Source: Actinomyces sp. HPA0247 (lineage in GTDB: Bacteria > Actinomycetota > Actinomycetes > Actinomycetales > Actinomycetaceae). Taken from it: a DNA stretch of 64,000 nucleotides. Positions 44,040-53,123 of this stretch are shown here, piece by piece. The DNA is taken from contig KE150451.1 of the NCBI GenBank assembly GCA_000411415.1, positions 246,512 to 310,511 of the forward strand, read 5' to 3'. Every line of letters begins with the position of its first letter. Within the stretch, counting starts at the first letter, position 1. Below the pieces are notes generated by a model. That model was given only the letters and a program-made list of their open reading frames with translations, searched no databases and was not told the DNA's origin. Both the position numbers and the translations under genes were made by a program.

Positions 44040-44361
44040 GATGTGCCTTTCTTTTGCCTTGTAATGACTCAACAGTAGGAGCGTGAGCGTCGCGTTTCCG
44101 TGCGGGTTTCGTCTCATGGACGAGGCCGGGGCTGGGTGGGGGTGGTTTTTGCGCGGTATTCCGGGGGCTGTAGCGAGTGGATCGCCGTGTCAGTGGGTGG
44201 ACGCTTGTGAGCGTGATTGCAAGGAAAACGCAAGGGGTGCGTGCGTGAATTAGCATCTTGCCAGATGAGTGGTTGATCGCATTGGTCACGGTGTGGACAT
44301 TCGGCCTCGTTCTCGACGCGCGAAACGTAGGCTGAGGGCACAGTGAAGAGAAAGGACTGCG
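44040..44361. other. 322-bp divergent intergenic region
   Basis: It must hold the promoters of ilvD and of the MetE-like gene. A GACGAGGCCGGGGC motif is at 44119-44132. A possible plus-strand pair TTGATC and GACATT with 17-bp spacing lies near 44272-44300. I saw no riboswitch or T-box. Confidence 0.4.
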
Positions 44362-45555
44362 ATGACCATTCGCACCACTCATGTTGGTTCCCTGCCCCGT
44401 ACCCCCGAGCTGCTCAAGGCGAACGCCGCGCACCGCGAGGGTTCCCTGAGCGATGCTGATTTCACCTCTGTGCTGCAGGCCGAGGTTGATGGCGTTGTGA
44501 AGCGTCAGGCTGAGATTGGCCTGGATATCGTCAACGACGGCGAGTATGGCCACGCGATGCTCGACACGGTTGATTACGGCGCGTGGTGGACGTATTCCTT
44601 CTCGCGTTTCGGCGGTCTGTCCTTTGAGGACGTGCAGCGTTTCGATGTGCGTCCCCCAGCTGGCCGCGATGGTCGTCTGTCTTTCTCGTCGTTTGCTGAG
44701 CGCCGCGACTGGCAGCGTTTCGCGGACGCGTACGCGGATCCGGATTCGGGTATTCACATTGCGAACCGCAACCCGATTGCGTTCCCGACGATTACGGGTG
44801 AGCTGACCTACATCGGCGCCGAGGCCGTGGAGCGCGATATCGCGGGCGTGAAGCACGCGCTGGAGGCTGTGGGCAAGCCCGTGTCGGATGGTTTCGTGGC
44901 GGCGATTTCGCCGGGTTCGGCGGCTCGCGTGGCTAACGCGTTCTACGAGGATGACGAGGCCGTGGTGTGGGCGTGCGCGGATGTGCTGCGCGAGGAGTAC
45001 AAGCGCATTACGGACGCGGGCCTGACGGTGCAGATTGACGCGCCGGATATCGCGGAGGGCTGGGATCAGATGAACCCGGAGCCGTCCGTCGAGGATTACC
45101 GCGCGTTCTCTCGCGTGCGTATCGACGCGCTGAACCACGCGCTGGAGGGCATTGACCCGTCTCTGGTGCGTTTCCACGTGTGCTGGGGTTCGTGGCACGG
45201 CCCGCACACGACGGATATTGCGTTCAAGGACATCGTGGATCTGGCCCTGCTGGTCAACGCGAATGGCCTGACGTTTGAGGCGGCGAATGCTCGCCACGCG
45301 CACGAGTGGACGATCTGGCGCGACATCGAACTGCCCGAGGGCAAGTACCTGATCCCGGGCGTGGTGTCGCACTCGACGAACGTTGTGGAGCACCCGGAGC
45401 TGGTGGCTCAGCGTATCCGCCAGTTCGCGGACATTGTGGGCGATGAGCGTGTCGTGGCGTCGACGGACTGCGGCCTGGGCGGCCGCATCTACCCGTCGAT
45501 CGCGTGGGCGAAGCTGGAGGCTCTTGCCGCGGGCGCTCGTCTCGCATCGAAGTGA
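44362..45555 (+). CDS. cobalamin-independent methionine synthase II family protein (MetE C-terminal-like)
   Basis: A 397-residue zinc methyltransferase-like barrel. The start TTHVGSLPRTPEL, the central VQIDAPDIAEGWDQ, the zinc-ligand segment FHVCWGSWHGPH and the STDCGLGGRIYPSIAWAKLEAL end are typical of the short MetE homologues that lack the N-terminal folate domain. AAAGGA precedes ATG 44362. Methyl donor and acceptor are not readable; homocysteine or another thiol is possible. Confidence 0.88.
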   Translation: MTIRTTHVGSLPRTPELLKANAAHREGSLSDADFTSVLQAEVDGVVKRQAEIGLDIVNDGEYGHAMLDTVDYGAWWTYSFSRFGGLSFEDVQRFDVRPPAGRDGRLSFSSFAERRDWQRFADAYADPDSGIHIANRNPIAFPTITGELTYIGAEAVERDIAGVKHALEAVGKPVSDGFVAAISPGSAARVANAFYEDDEAVVWACADVLREEYKRITDAGLTVQIDAPDIAEGWDQMNPEPSVEDYRAFSRVRIDALNHALEGIDPSLVRFHVCWGSWHGPHTTDIAFKDIVDLALLVNANGLTFEAANARHAHEWTIWRDIELPEGKYLIPGVVSHSTNVVEHPELVAQRIRQFADIVGDERVVASTDCGLGGRIYPSIAWAKLEALAAGARLASK

Positions 45556-45576
45556 TCGCCTGATTGCTGGCTTGGG

Positions 45577-45614
45577 GCGCGCGGGGTGGATGAGGATCCA
45601 CCCCGCGCGCTTTT
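45577..45614 (+). terminator. strong intrinsic terminator of the MetE-like gene
   Basis: 14-bp stem GCGCGCGGGGTGGA/TCCACCCCGCGCGC with a 6-nt loop, followed by TTTT. Confidence 0.92.
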
Positions 45615-45660
45615 CCCAGGGTTTTCTCAGCCAAAGCTCCCAGTTCTTTGAGCTTGGCGT

Positions 45661-45754
45661 CACACAATGGATTGTGTGTTGCAGCCCCCGCTTCCGGGTC
45701 GGCTCGCCGCGGTGGGGATCGCACGCCGCGTCGGGGTCCGGGATTGGGGGCTGC
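45661..45754. other. structured intergenic segment, candidate small RNA or operator
   Basis: CACACAAT-GG-ATTGTGTG (45661-45678) is followed by a 9-bp pair GCAGCCCCC (45681-45689) / GGGGGCTGC (45746-45754) enclosing a smaller CGCGG/CCGCG pair. It lies between a terminator and a leaderless gene, so it is not explained by either. Confidence 0.4.
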
Positions 45755-45840
45755 GGCGCGTTTGGGGTCGTGCCCCTCAATGCGAGCGCCAGCTGTTCAC
45801 GTTCTTTAAGGGCCGATAGGTACCGGCGCGTGATCGCGCC

Positions 45841-45846
45841 TACAAT
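45841..45846 (+). promoter_or_regulatory. -10 box of the GATase gene
   Basis: TACAAT followed by six bases and the ATG; predicts transcription from the start codon itself. Confidence 0.65.
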
Positions 45847-45852
45847 TGGTGT

Positions 45853-46545
45853 ATGAACATCCTCGTGATTCAAAACGACCCGATCGTTCCGGTGGGTCAG
45901 CTGTCCGCCTTCCTCGGCGGTCACGAGGTGGTGCGCGCCTGGGAGGACCCGCAGCGCCTCCAGGACCTGGCGGCCGCTCCCCTGCCGGATGCCCTCATCC
46001 TGCTGGGTGGCCGGGCGAACGCCTACGACGACGAGGCCTGGCCGTGGCTGGAAGCCGAACGCGAGCTGCTGCGCCGCTGCGTCGCCGCACACATCCGTGT
46101 GCTCGGCATTTGCCTGGGTGCCCAGCTGATCGCCGCGACCTTCGGCGGGCGAGTGAGCGTCGCAGACCCAGCGGGCCCCGAATACGGCGTTATTCCCCTG
46201 ACGTGGGGCACAAACGACCAGGCGGGCGGCGGTGGAGCCGTCCCCCTGCGCATGGCCCTGGCCTCGACCCACACGGTCTTCGCCGACCATGGTGACGCCA
46301 TCGTGGAGCTCCCCCACGGCGCGCGCGAGTGGGCGCGCTCGGACAAGTACACGCAGATCTTCTCCTACGGCACCGCCCTGGGCGTCCAATTCCACCCGGA
46401 GGTCACGCGTGAGACCGCGACCGTGTGGGCTGTGAACAACGAGGACGTTGACACCGAGGACATCGTGGCCGGATACGACGCCCACGAGGGCGAGCTGGCA
46501 TCCACCTGCAAGACCCTGGCCGACTGGGTCTGCGGCGTCTTCTAA
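45853..46545 (+). CDS. class I glutamine amidotransferase
   Basis: A 230-residue GATase with the nucleophile cysteine in GICLGAQL (~87), the ALILLGGRANAYDDE oxyanion region and the catalytic His in GVQFHPEVT. It is a stand-alone domain like the GMP-synthase-related YfeJ/GuaA-like amidotransferases. The partner synthase is not adjacent. Probably leaderless. Confidence 0.88.
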   Translation: MNILVIQNDPIVPVGQLSAFLGGHEVVRAWEDPQRLQDLAAAPLPDALILLGGRANAYDDEAWPWLEAERELLRRCVAAHIRVLGICLGAQLIAATFGGRVSVADPAGPEYGVIPLTWGTNDQAGGGGAVPLRMALASTHTVFADHGDAIVELPHGAREWARSDKYTQIFSYGTALGVQFHPEVTRETATVWAVNNEDVDTEDIVAGYDAHEGELASTCKTLADWVCGVF

Positions 46546-46556
46546 GGCGCAAACAG

Positions 46557-46599
46557 AATCGCAGTGCGGGCACCCCCACGCGGTACCCACACTGCGATT
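46557..46599. terminator. hairpin downstream of the GATase gene
   Basis: Perfect 10-bp arms AATCGCAGTG/CACTGCGATT, 23-nt loop, 12 bp past the stop. Confidence 0.55.
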
Positions 46600-46605
46600 G
46601 ACAAT

Positions 46606-46639
46606 CGGGCCTCGTCGCAGCGAGCGGAGATGAGGCCCG
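46606..46639. terminator. second hairpin with partial intergenic motif
   Basis: CGGGCCTC/GAGGCCCG arms; directly after the previous hairpin and followed by CTTCTATTTT on the plus strand. Confidence 0.5.
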
Positions 46640-46760
46640 GCTTCTATTTTAGAGGAAAAAGCCGCAGCTACAAGGCTTTTCCAGGAACCAAGACCACCAC
46701 GTGGGACGACTTGACAACGTTCCCATTCACAGCCTCGTCACGGCGCGCGACGCACCCCGG

Positions 46761-47978
46761 TCAGGGGGCCGCGACCTGCACGAACGATCCGGTGCCGTAC
46801 GCCCACACGCGGCGCTCAGCGGCCGAGATGAACACGGCCTGGCCGCGGCTCAGTTCCACGCTGTCCCCGCCCTGCTCCTCGCTCACGTGCAGGGTGACCG
46901 ACCCGGAGGTCGCGATGACGATGCGCGGGCCCTCCCCGGGCACGGCGACCTCGTCCACGCGGGAGGTGTGCTTTCCGGGGGCCAGCGTCGTCACCGACAG
47001 CTCGAACTCCTGGGCGGGCGCCAGGAAACGGTCCGTCGTCGCCGAGGGGTGCTCGGGTGCCACGCGCACGGGCGGCAGCGCCGAAAACTCGGTGATCTCC
47101 ACGAGCTGGGCGGAGTCCACGTACTTACCGGTCAGGCCCGCGCGCACGACGTTGTCGGAGGAGGCCATGACCTCGATACCCAGGCCCGACTGGTAGGCGT
47201 GAATCTGGCGCGGCGGAATGTAGACGGCCTCGCCCGGGCGCAGGGACACCGGGTTCATGAGGAAGGCGACGATGATGCCCGGGTCGCCCGGGTGCTTCTC
47301 CCCCAGGACGCTCACGAGCTCGTCGGTGCGCGGGGATGGGGACGTGCCCGACGCGAGGCGTGAGCGGCACGCGGCCACGAACTCTTCGACGCGTTCGGGG
47401 GTCGCCGGGGAGTCCTCGTCGAACAGCCACGTGGCCAGGGAGCGCAGGCCCCCACGCACAGTGGACAGCTTGAGGCGGTGACGCAGGCGGTCCGCGAGCT
47501 CGCCCTCCAAGCCGACGAGGAGCTGGCGTGCCTTGCGCGGCACGCGGAAACCGACGAGCGCGCTGAACTCGGTGAGCGCGTAGATCATCTCGGGCTTGTG
47601 GTTCATGTCCCGGTAGACGCGGCGCGTGTCGGTACGCTCAATCCCCAGGACCTCCTCGCGCAGGTAGCCTTCGCGCGCGATCTCCTTCGTCGGATGCACC
47701 TGCAGGCTCAGGGTCTGCGCGGGGGCGATGATTTTCGCCAGGTACGGCAGGGTCGGCCCGAAGGCGTAGAGCAGGCCTCCGCCGAGCGCTCGCTTGGGGT
47801 CCTCGCCGATGTGCTCGGCGAGCGTGTGTCCATCCGTCAGCAGCGTCGGTCCGTCCGGGTGGGCGCCGAACCACACCTCGGACACCGGGTCGTCCCCGGC
47901 GGCGGCCCCCAGGAACTCGGGGATCGCGTTCGTGGAGCCCCACGCGTCAGCTTTCGTCCAGCCGATCAGTCTTTCCAT
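46761..47978 (-). CDS. manA: mannose-6-phosphate isomerase, class I
   Basis: Interconverts mannose-6-P and fructose-6-P, feeding GDP-mannose or mannose use. The 405 residues show AWGSTNAIPEFLG, LPYLAKIIAPAQTLSLQVHPTKEIA with zinc ligands Gln and His, NHKPEMIYALTEFSALVGFR and YIPPRQIHAYQSGLGIEVMASSDNVVRAGLTGKYVD. TAGGAT lies seven bases before ATG 47978 (leaderless). Confidence 0.95.
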   Translation of the reverse strand: MERLIGWTKADAWGSTNAIPEFLGAAAGDDPVSEVWFGAHPDGPTLLTDGHTLAEHIGEDPKRALGGGLLYAFGPTLPYLAKIIAPAQTLSLQVHPTKEIAREGYLREEVLGIERTDTRRVYRDMNHKPEMIYALTEFSALVGFRVPRKARQLLVGLEGELADRLRHRLKLSTVRGGLRSLATWLFDEDSPATPERVEEFVAACRSRLASGTSPSPRTDELVSVLGEKHPGDPGIIVAFLMNPVSLRPGEAVYIPPRQIHAYQSGLGIEVMASSDNVVRAGLTGKYVDSAQLVEITEFSALPPVRVAPEHPSATTDRFLAPAQEFELSVTTLAPGKHTSRVDEVAVPGEGPRIVIATSGSVTLHVSEEQGGDSVELSRGQAVFISAAERRVWAYGTGSFVQVAAP

Positions 47979-48059
47979 AGGTTGAATCCTATCGGTAACG
48001 GGTGCGCACAGACACGGGGGACGAGGCCGTGGCCCCTCCTCCGCGCGCGCGTGCTTGTG

Positions 48060-49823
48060 TCAGGAGCTGGGTTGATCGGCGGTTTCGCGCGCCTCGAGGG
48101 CGGTGAGTGCTCCGCCGCGTGCACGGAGCTCGGCGTAGGTGCCGGTCTCCACGACGCGGCCCGCGTCCATGACGATGATCTGGTCGGCGTCGCGCACGGC
48201 GCTGATGCGGTGGGCAATCTCGACGATGGTGCGTCCCTGCGCGACGCGCGCGATCCCCTCACGCACGCGCGCCTCGGTGGCCGGGTCGACCTGGCTCGTG
48301 GCCTCGTCAAAGACGTAGATCGGGGCGTCGCGCAGGAGGGCGCGAGCCAGGGCCAGGCGCTGACGCTGGCCGCCCGAGAGGCGCTCGCCCATGTCGCCGA
48401 CGACCGTGTCCAGGCCGTCCTTTTCCGTAGCCAGCCAGTCGGTGAGGTCCACAGCCGCGAGCGCGGATTCGAGGTCCTTCTCGGTGGCGTCGGGTGCGGC
48501 GAGCAGCAGGTTGGCGCGCAGCGTGTCGTTGAAGAGGTAGGGACGCTGGGGCGCGGAGGCGACCGTGGCGCGCAGGTCGTGCAGGGACACCTCGGCCACG
48601 TTCGTGCCGCCGATGGTGACGATGCCCGAGGCCGGGTCCCACGTGCGGGTCAGCAGCGAGGCCAGCGTCGACTTGCCCGAGCCGGAGGCACCCACGATGG
48701 CGGTGCGCTTCCCGGCGGGGATGTGGATGCTCACGCCGTCCAACACCGTGGGGGCGGGCGCGGGCGCGTCCTCGTTCGTCGGGTAGGCGAAGGTCACGTC
48801 GGTAATTTCGATATCGCCCGGGGTCAGGGGCTTGGGATCGGCCGGGTCTGCGACGACGGGCGCGCGGTCGGTGATCGCGAAGACGCGAGCGGCCGAGGCG
48901 AAGGCCTGATCGAGGTCCGCGGCGAACTCCTCGACCGCGAGGACCGGGCCGAAGGAACCCATGGCGATGCCGAGGGCAAGGCCCGCCTGGGGCAGCGTCA
49001 GTGTTTCGGCGAGCACGTTCGAGCCCGCGACCATGGCAACCGTGACGATACCGAGGGCGACCGCAGCCTGGTTGAGGCCTCGGCGCAGCGCGATCCAGCG
49101 GCCCTGGGTACCAAGACCCGAGGAGATGCGCTCCTCGATGGCGCTCATCTCGGCCTCGCGGCGATCCTGCGCCCCAAAGGCGAGGACCTCGCGCACGCCC
49201 TGCACCGAGTCGGTCACATGGGCGGCAATCGCGCCCCGGGCCTCGCGCAGCTCACGCGCCGCACGGGCAGTGGAGCCAGAACCCAGGAAGGGAATGACCG
49301 CGCCGACGATCAAGAGGAAGGGCACCAACACGGAGGCCAGCGTCCAGGATACCGCGGTGCCCATCCACACGACCGACAGGATCGGGACGATGATCGCAGT
49401 GGTGACGGGGGCGAGCGTGTGCGCGAAGAAGACCTCGACGCGGTCGATATCCTTCGTCACGCGGTTCATGATGTCGCCCGAATCCAGGCGATCCGTGCCC
49501 GCGGGAGCCTGGGGCTCGAGCTGGTCGTAGAAGTAGTTGCGCAGCATCGCCAGACTGTGGAAGGCCACGAAGTGGCCGGCGAACTGCTCGAGGTAGCGGG
49601 CCAGGCCCTTCAGCAAGCTCAGGCCAATGGCGCAGACAATGATCAGCGCGATGCTCCAGGCACTCTCCCCCGAGGCGAGGCCGGCGACGGCCCAGCCGCC
49701 CAGGGCGAACAGGGCGATGCCGATCATGAGGAAGACGATGCGGGCGGCGATAGAGGCCGCGAGGGGCGGCAAGACGCGCCGCGTGATCGACAGGAGTCGA
49801 AGAGACAGTTGCCTGCGGGTCAT
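48060..49823 (-). CDS. ABC transporter, fused permease/ATPase, second subunit (CydC-like)
   Basis: Half-transporter of 587 residues: six-span membrane domain (about 15-300), then an ATPase with Walker A GASGSGKS, signature LSGGQRQRLALARALL, Walker B IYVFDEATS and the H-loop IAHRIS. ATG 49823 overlaps the stop of the partner gene (ATGA), so they are coupled and likely form a heterodimer. It looks closest to CydC-type subunits, but no cydAB is nearby. With the iron box upstream, a siderophore-import role like IrtAB/YbtPQ is an alternative. Confidence 0.88.
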   Translation of the reverse strand: MTRRQLSLRLLSITRRVLPPLAASIAARIVFLMIGIALFALGGWAVAGLASGESAWSIALIIVCAIGLSLLKGLARYLEQFAGHFVAFHSLAMLRNYFYDQLEPQAPAGTDRLDSGDIMNRVTKDIDRVEVFFAHTLAPVTTAIIVPILSVVWMGTAVSWTLASVLVPFLLIVGAVIPFLGSGSTARAARELREARGAIAAHVTDSVQGVREVLAFGAQDRREAEMSAIEERISSGLGTQGRWIALRRGLNQAAVALGIVTVAMVAGSNVLAETLTLPQAGLALGIAMGSFGPVLAVEEFAADLDQAFASAARVFAITDRAPVVADPADPKPLTPGDIEITDVTFAYPTNEDAPAPAPTVLDGVSIHIPAGKRTAIVGASGSGKSTLASLLTRTWDPASGIVTIGGTNVAEVSLHDLRATVASAPQRPYLFNDTLRANLLLAAPDATEKDLESALAAVDLTDWLATEKDGLDTVVGDMGERLSGGQRQRLALARALLRDAPIYVFDEATSQVDPATEARVREGIARVAQGRTIVEIAHRISAVRDADQIIVMDAGRVVETGTYAELRARGGALTALEARETADQPSS

Positions 49824-51421
49824 CGGATCGTTCCTTCCTGCAGGGTCGCGACGCGGTCGGCGCCCTTGATGGTGGCGTCTCGGTGAGAGATCGTCAGGGT
49901 CGTGCGCCCGGCACACACGGTCTCGAGGGACGCGAGGATCTCGCGCTCGGAGGCCAGGTCCACGTGGGCGGTGGGCTCATCCAGGATCATGATCGACGCA
50001 TTCTTCAGGAAGGCCCGGGCGATCGCGATGCGCTGGGCCTCGCCGCCGGACACAGCCAGGCCTCGGGCACCCACGCGGGCGTCGAGGCCACCGGGCAGCG
50101 ACTTAAAGAATTCGCCGAGGTGGGCGGCGCGCAGGGCCTCGATGAGCTGATCGTCCGTGGCCGCGGGGGCGGCCAGGAGCAGATTGTCGCGCAGCGTGCC
50201 GGAGAACAGGTAGGTGGTCTGCTCGACGACCGCGCTCTGGGCGCGCACCCACGACAGCGGCGCTGTGGCCAGGTCGACGCCGTTGAGGCTCACGCGGCCT
50301 CGCGTGGGACGCAGGAAGCCCTGCAGCAGCGCCGAGATCGTGGACTTTCCAGCACCCGAGGGGCCCGCGAGCGCGACGTGCTCACCCTGGGTGAGGGTCA
50401 GGTTCGCGCCCTGCAGGACCGGGGTGTCCTCGGTGTAGGAGAAGGACACACCGCTGAGGCGGATCTCGCCGCGCTGGGGCGGGATCGCCGGGGCCTTGAC
50501 ACCCTTGGCGTCCGTGACCGGCGGGGTCTGCTTGATGAACTTCTTGATCTCCTTGTTGGCCGCGATGCCGCCCATGCCGATGTAGAAGAACTGGCCGATG
50601 CGGTCCAGCGGGTCGAGCATGATCGAGGAGAGGAGCACGAGGGAGATGCCCTCGCCGACGCTGATCGCGCCCTGCTGGTAGCGGATGAGAGCCAGGGCGA
50701 TCGCGCCGGTGATCATGCCGAGGGAAAAGACGGAGTCGATGACGAGGAGGATCAGCTGGTTGCCGGCCAGATAGCTCATGACCTTTGAGCGGACTTCCTC
50801 GGCGGCCTCGGCAAGGCGCTGACCCATGTCCTTGCCGGCGTTCATGAGGGCCAGGTCGCCCAGGCCCTGGATGGCGTCGAGTTCCTTGGCAGCGAGCTGG
50901 CGCGAGGAATGCCGGTAGCGCGAGGACACCGGCTTGAAGGCCTTGCGGAAGCCCATGACGCAGATCGGGACCAGCGGGATCGCGATCGCGAGAAAGCCGC
51001 CCGAGGCCGGGTCGATCGTGAGGGCGATGACGATGACGACGAGGATCGGGGTCGTCAGCGACGCAATCATGGGGGCCAGGAAGGTGCCCTTGTAGGCGGC
51101 GACGCGCTCGACGCCGTCGGTGGCGGAGTTGACGACGCGGCCCGCACGCTCGTTGGTGCGCTGCGAGGGACCCAGGGCGAAGACCTGACGGATCATCGAG
51201 TGACGCAGCGCGGGCTCCATCTGGTTCATCTGGGAGGCCCCCAGTGCACTGACCGCCCACGCGAACGCGCCCGATCCGAGAGCGCCGAGCACGGCGATCC
51301 ACCACGTCGACCAGGCATGCCCATTGACAACACTGTCGATACCCCAGCCGATCGCCAGGTAGGCAGCAGCCAGGCAGAGAGCCGCTGCCCACGAGCAGAC
51401 GACCACGATCGCGCGTTTCAT
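49820..51421 (-). CDS. ABC transporter, fused permease/ATPase, first subunit (CydD-like)
   Basis: 533 residues from ATG 51421 with AGGAGA upstream. The membrane domain contains GRVVNSATDGVERVAAYKGTFLAPMIAS, a CydD-like pattern, then Walker A GPSGAGKS, signature VSGGEAQRIAIARAFL and Walker B SIMILDEPT. The signature motif is VSGGE rather than LSGGQ, as often in heterodimers with one degenerate site. First gene of the two-gene operon. Cargo is unknown. Confidence 0.87.
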   Translation of the reverse strand: MKRAIVVVCSWAAALCLAAAYLAIGWGIDSVVNGHAWSTWWIAVLGALGSGAFAWAVSALGASQMNQMEPALRHSMIRQVFALGPSQRTNERAGRVVNSATDGVERVAAYKGTFLAPMIASLTTPILVVIVIALTIDPASGGFLAIAIPLVPICVMGFRKAFKPVSSRYRHSSRQLAAKELDAIQGLGDLALMNAGKDMGQRLAEAAEEVRSKVMSYLAGNQLILLVIDSVFSLGMITGAIALALIRYQQGAISVGEGISLVLLSSIMLDPLDRIGQFFYIGMGGIAANKEIKKFIKQTPPVTDAKGVKAPAIPPQRGEIRLSGVSFSYTEDTPVLQGANLTLTQGEHVALAGPSGAGKSTISALLQGFLRPTRGRVSLNGVDLATAPLSWVRAQSAVVEQTTYLFSGTLRDNLLLAAPAATDDQLIEALRAAHLGEFFKSLPGGLDARVGARGLAVSGGEAQRIAIARAFLKNASIMILDEPTAHVDLASEREILASLETVCAGRTTLTISHRDATIKGADRVATLQEGTIR

Positions 51422-51457
51422 TGTTCTCCTATCAACATGACGCACACGAGTACACAA

Positions 51458-51481
51458 CCAAGGATAGCCTTAGTTAGGTTC
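51458..51481. promoter_or_regulatory. candidate DtxR/IdeR iron box upstream of the ABC pair
   Basis: AAGGATAGCCTTAGTTAGGTT, 37-60 bp before the start codon. By eye 13 of 19 bases fit the diphtheria tox operator core, with AGGATAGC exact. It suggests iron-dependent repression. Confidence 0.45.
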
Positions 51482-51531
51482 TGACACCAGTGTCACGAAG
51501 GACCAATTTCGCACCGCGACCGCATAAAGAA

Positions 51532-51564
51532 GCCACGACCTCGTGCAATCGACGAGGCCGTGGC
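51532..51564. terminator. terminator of ilvE
   Basis: GCCACGACCTCGT/ACGAGGCCGTGGC, 13-bp stem with one mismatch and a 7-nt loop. It carries the dispersed motif. Confidence 0.75.
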
Positions 51565-51582
51565 TCCCTCAAGCGATGATGC

Positions 51583-52731
51583 TCAGGCCAGGCGGTACGT
51601 CCAACCGTAGGGGTCCTCGGCGCGGCCCCACTGGATGTCGGTGAGGCGCTTGTGGATCTCGCGGGTCTTGTCGCCCACCGCGATCTCGACGTCGAAGTCG
51701 TCACCAGCCAGGCGAGTGATCGGGGTGACCACGGCGGCCGTACCGCAGGCGAAGACCTCGGCGACGTCGCCCGAACGGATGCCGTCCACGACCTCGGACA
51801 GGGCGATCTTCTCCTCGCGCACCTCCACGCCTTCGTCGCGCAGCATGCGCAGAATCGCGCTGCGCGTGCCGCCCTCGAGGATGACGCCGGTCAGCGAGGG
51901 TGTACGGATCGTGCCGTCCGCCATGACGACGAACATGTTCATGCCGCCCAGCTCCTCGAGGTACTTGCCCTCGTAGGTGTCCAGGAAGCAGACCTGGGAG
52001 AAGCCCTTGGCCTCGGCCTGGATCTGAGGCAGCAGGGAGGCCGCGTAGTTGCCGCCCGCCTTGGCGCTACCGGTGCCGCCGGGGCCGGCGCGGTGGTACT
52101 CGCGCTCCACCCAGATGGCCACGCCCGACAGCCCACCCTTGAAATAGGGACCCGAGGGGGAGCCGATGACGTAGTAGTCGACGACGCCGGCGGGGTGGAC
52201 GCCCACGAACTCCTCGGAGGCAAACATGAAGGGGCGCAGGTAGAGCGACGAGCCATCAACGTCAGGAACCCACTTCACGTCGGCGCGCACATAGTCCACG
52301 AGGGAGGCCACGAAGTCCTCGCGGCTCAGCTCAGGCAGGGCCAGGCGGCGCGCCGAGTGGTTCAGGCGCGCGGCGTTGTAGCCGGGGCGGAAGGTCCACA
52401 CGGAGCCGTCGGCGCGCTTGTAGGCCTTGATGCCTTCGAAGACGGACTGGCAGTAGTGGAAGACGGAGGCGCCGGGGGTCAGCTCAAGGGGGCCGTAGGG
52501 GATGACGCCGCGGTCACCCCAGCCGCCCTCGCGGGTCCAGCGCATGTGGGCCATGTGATCCGTGAACTTCTTGCCGAAGGCCAGGGTCGACATGATCTCG
52601 TTGTACTCTTCGGGCGTCGCCGGATGCGGGTTGGGGGTCAGGGGGAAACGACCGGCCAGCTCATCAGCGGCGGGAAGTACCTGGTCGCCGGCAGCCTCAA
52701 GTTCCGTGGGGGTATGCTGCGTCGATGCCAT
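51583..52731 (-). CDS. ilvE: branched-chain amino-acid aminotransferase
   Basis: PLP fold-type IV transaminase for the last step of Leu/Ile/Val synthesis. The 382 residues show FHYCQSVFEGIKAYKRADGSVWTFRP, SLYLRPFMFASEEFVGV, the PLP lysine region AKAGGNYAASLLPQ and the GTAAVVTPI end. AGGAGA lies before ATG 52731. ilvD and leuCD elsewhere in the window belong to the same pathway. Confidence 0.97.
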   Translation of the reverse strand: MASTQHTPTELEAAGDQVLPAADELAGRFPLTPNPHPATPEEYNEIMSTLAFGKKFTDHMAHMRWTREGGWGDRGVIPYGPLELTPGASVFHYCQSVFEGIKAYKRADGSVWTFRPGYNAARLNHSARRLALPELSREDFVASLVDYVRADVKWVPDVDGSSLYLRPFMFASEEFVGVHPAGVVDYYVIGSPSGPYFKGGLSGVAIWVEREYHRAGPGGTGSAKAGGNYAASLLPQIQAEAKGFSQVCFLDTYEGKYLEELGGMNMFVVMADGTIRTPSLTGVILEGGTRSAILRMLRDEGVEVREEKIALSEVVDGIRSGDVAEVFACGTAAVVTPITRLAGDDFDVEIAVGDKTREIHKRLTDIQWGRAEDPYGWTYRLA

Positions 52732-52860
52732 GAGGTCTCCTGTCGTGGTTTTTCACAAAGATGAAGCCAGAATATGCCCGCCGTCCGCAATGTGGCCGAT
52801 TGATTTCGGCATGTGACCCACTCCCCCGCCCCCTGTGGACGTTCTCACCTCATGGAAGGC

Positions 52861-53121
52861 TCACTCGTAATGGGTCCACATGCGCAGGACACGGATAGTG
52901 CACTCTTCTTCGAATACCTCGTAGACAAGCCTGTGCTGAATGTTGATCCTGCGGGAATACATGCCTGCGAGGTCGCCCACGAGGCGCTCGTAGCGGGGAG
53001 GCGTCACAAAAGGATCCTCTTTCAAGAGCTCAATGAGAGCCTGCGCTTTCGTCCTGAGGCCACTAGCAGAGAGCTTCTTCGCATCCTTCGCGGCCTGCTT
53101 GGAGTAGACGACCCGCCACAT
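52861..53121 (-). CDS. yoeB: YoeB/Txe-family mRNA interferase toxin
   Basis: RelE-superfamily ribosome-dependent endoribonuclease, 86 residues. Residues equivalent to the YoeB active site are visible: Glu45 (YERLVGDL), Arg64 (QHRLVYEV) and His84 (WTHYE). Start ATG 53121 has GGAG 8 nt upstream, inside the antitoxin end; a GTG nine bases earlier is less likely. It lies 2 bp after the antitoxin stop. The toxin appears intact and is presumably neutralised by YefM. Confidence 0.93.
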   Translation of the reverse strand: MWRVVYSKQAAKDAKKLSASGLRTKAQALIELLKEDPFVTPPRYERLVGDLAGMYSRRINIQHRLVYEVFEEECTIRVLRMWTHYE

Positions 53122-53123
53122 CG

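Noticed and set aside
44114..44341. A 75-codon open frame
   Set aside because: No ribosome-binding site or family resemblance, and Pro/His-rich content; it lies in a promoter region.
44040..44361. Riboswitch or T-box before the MetE-like gene or ilvD
   Set aside because: No SAM, cobalamin or T-box core was recognisable.
41119..46590. An open minus-strand frame of 1,823 codons
   Set aside because: Only its last 350 codons (lplA) show protein-like similarity. The rest lies out of frame over ilvD and antisense to the MetE-like gene and the GATase gene; high GC keeps such frames free of stops.
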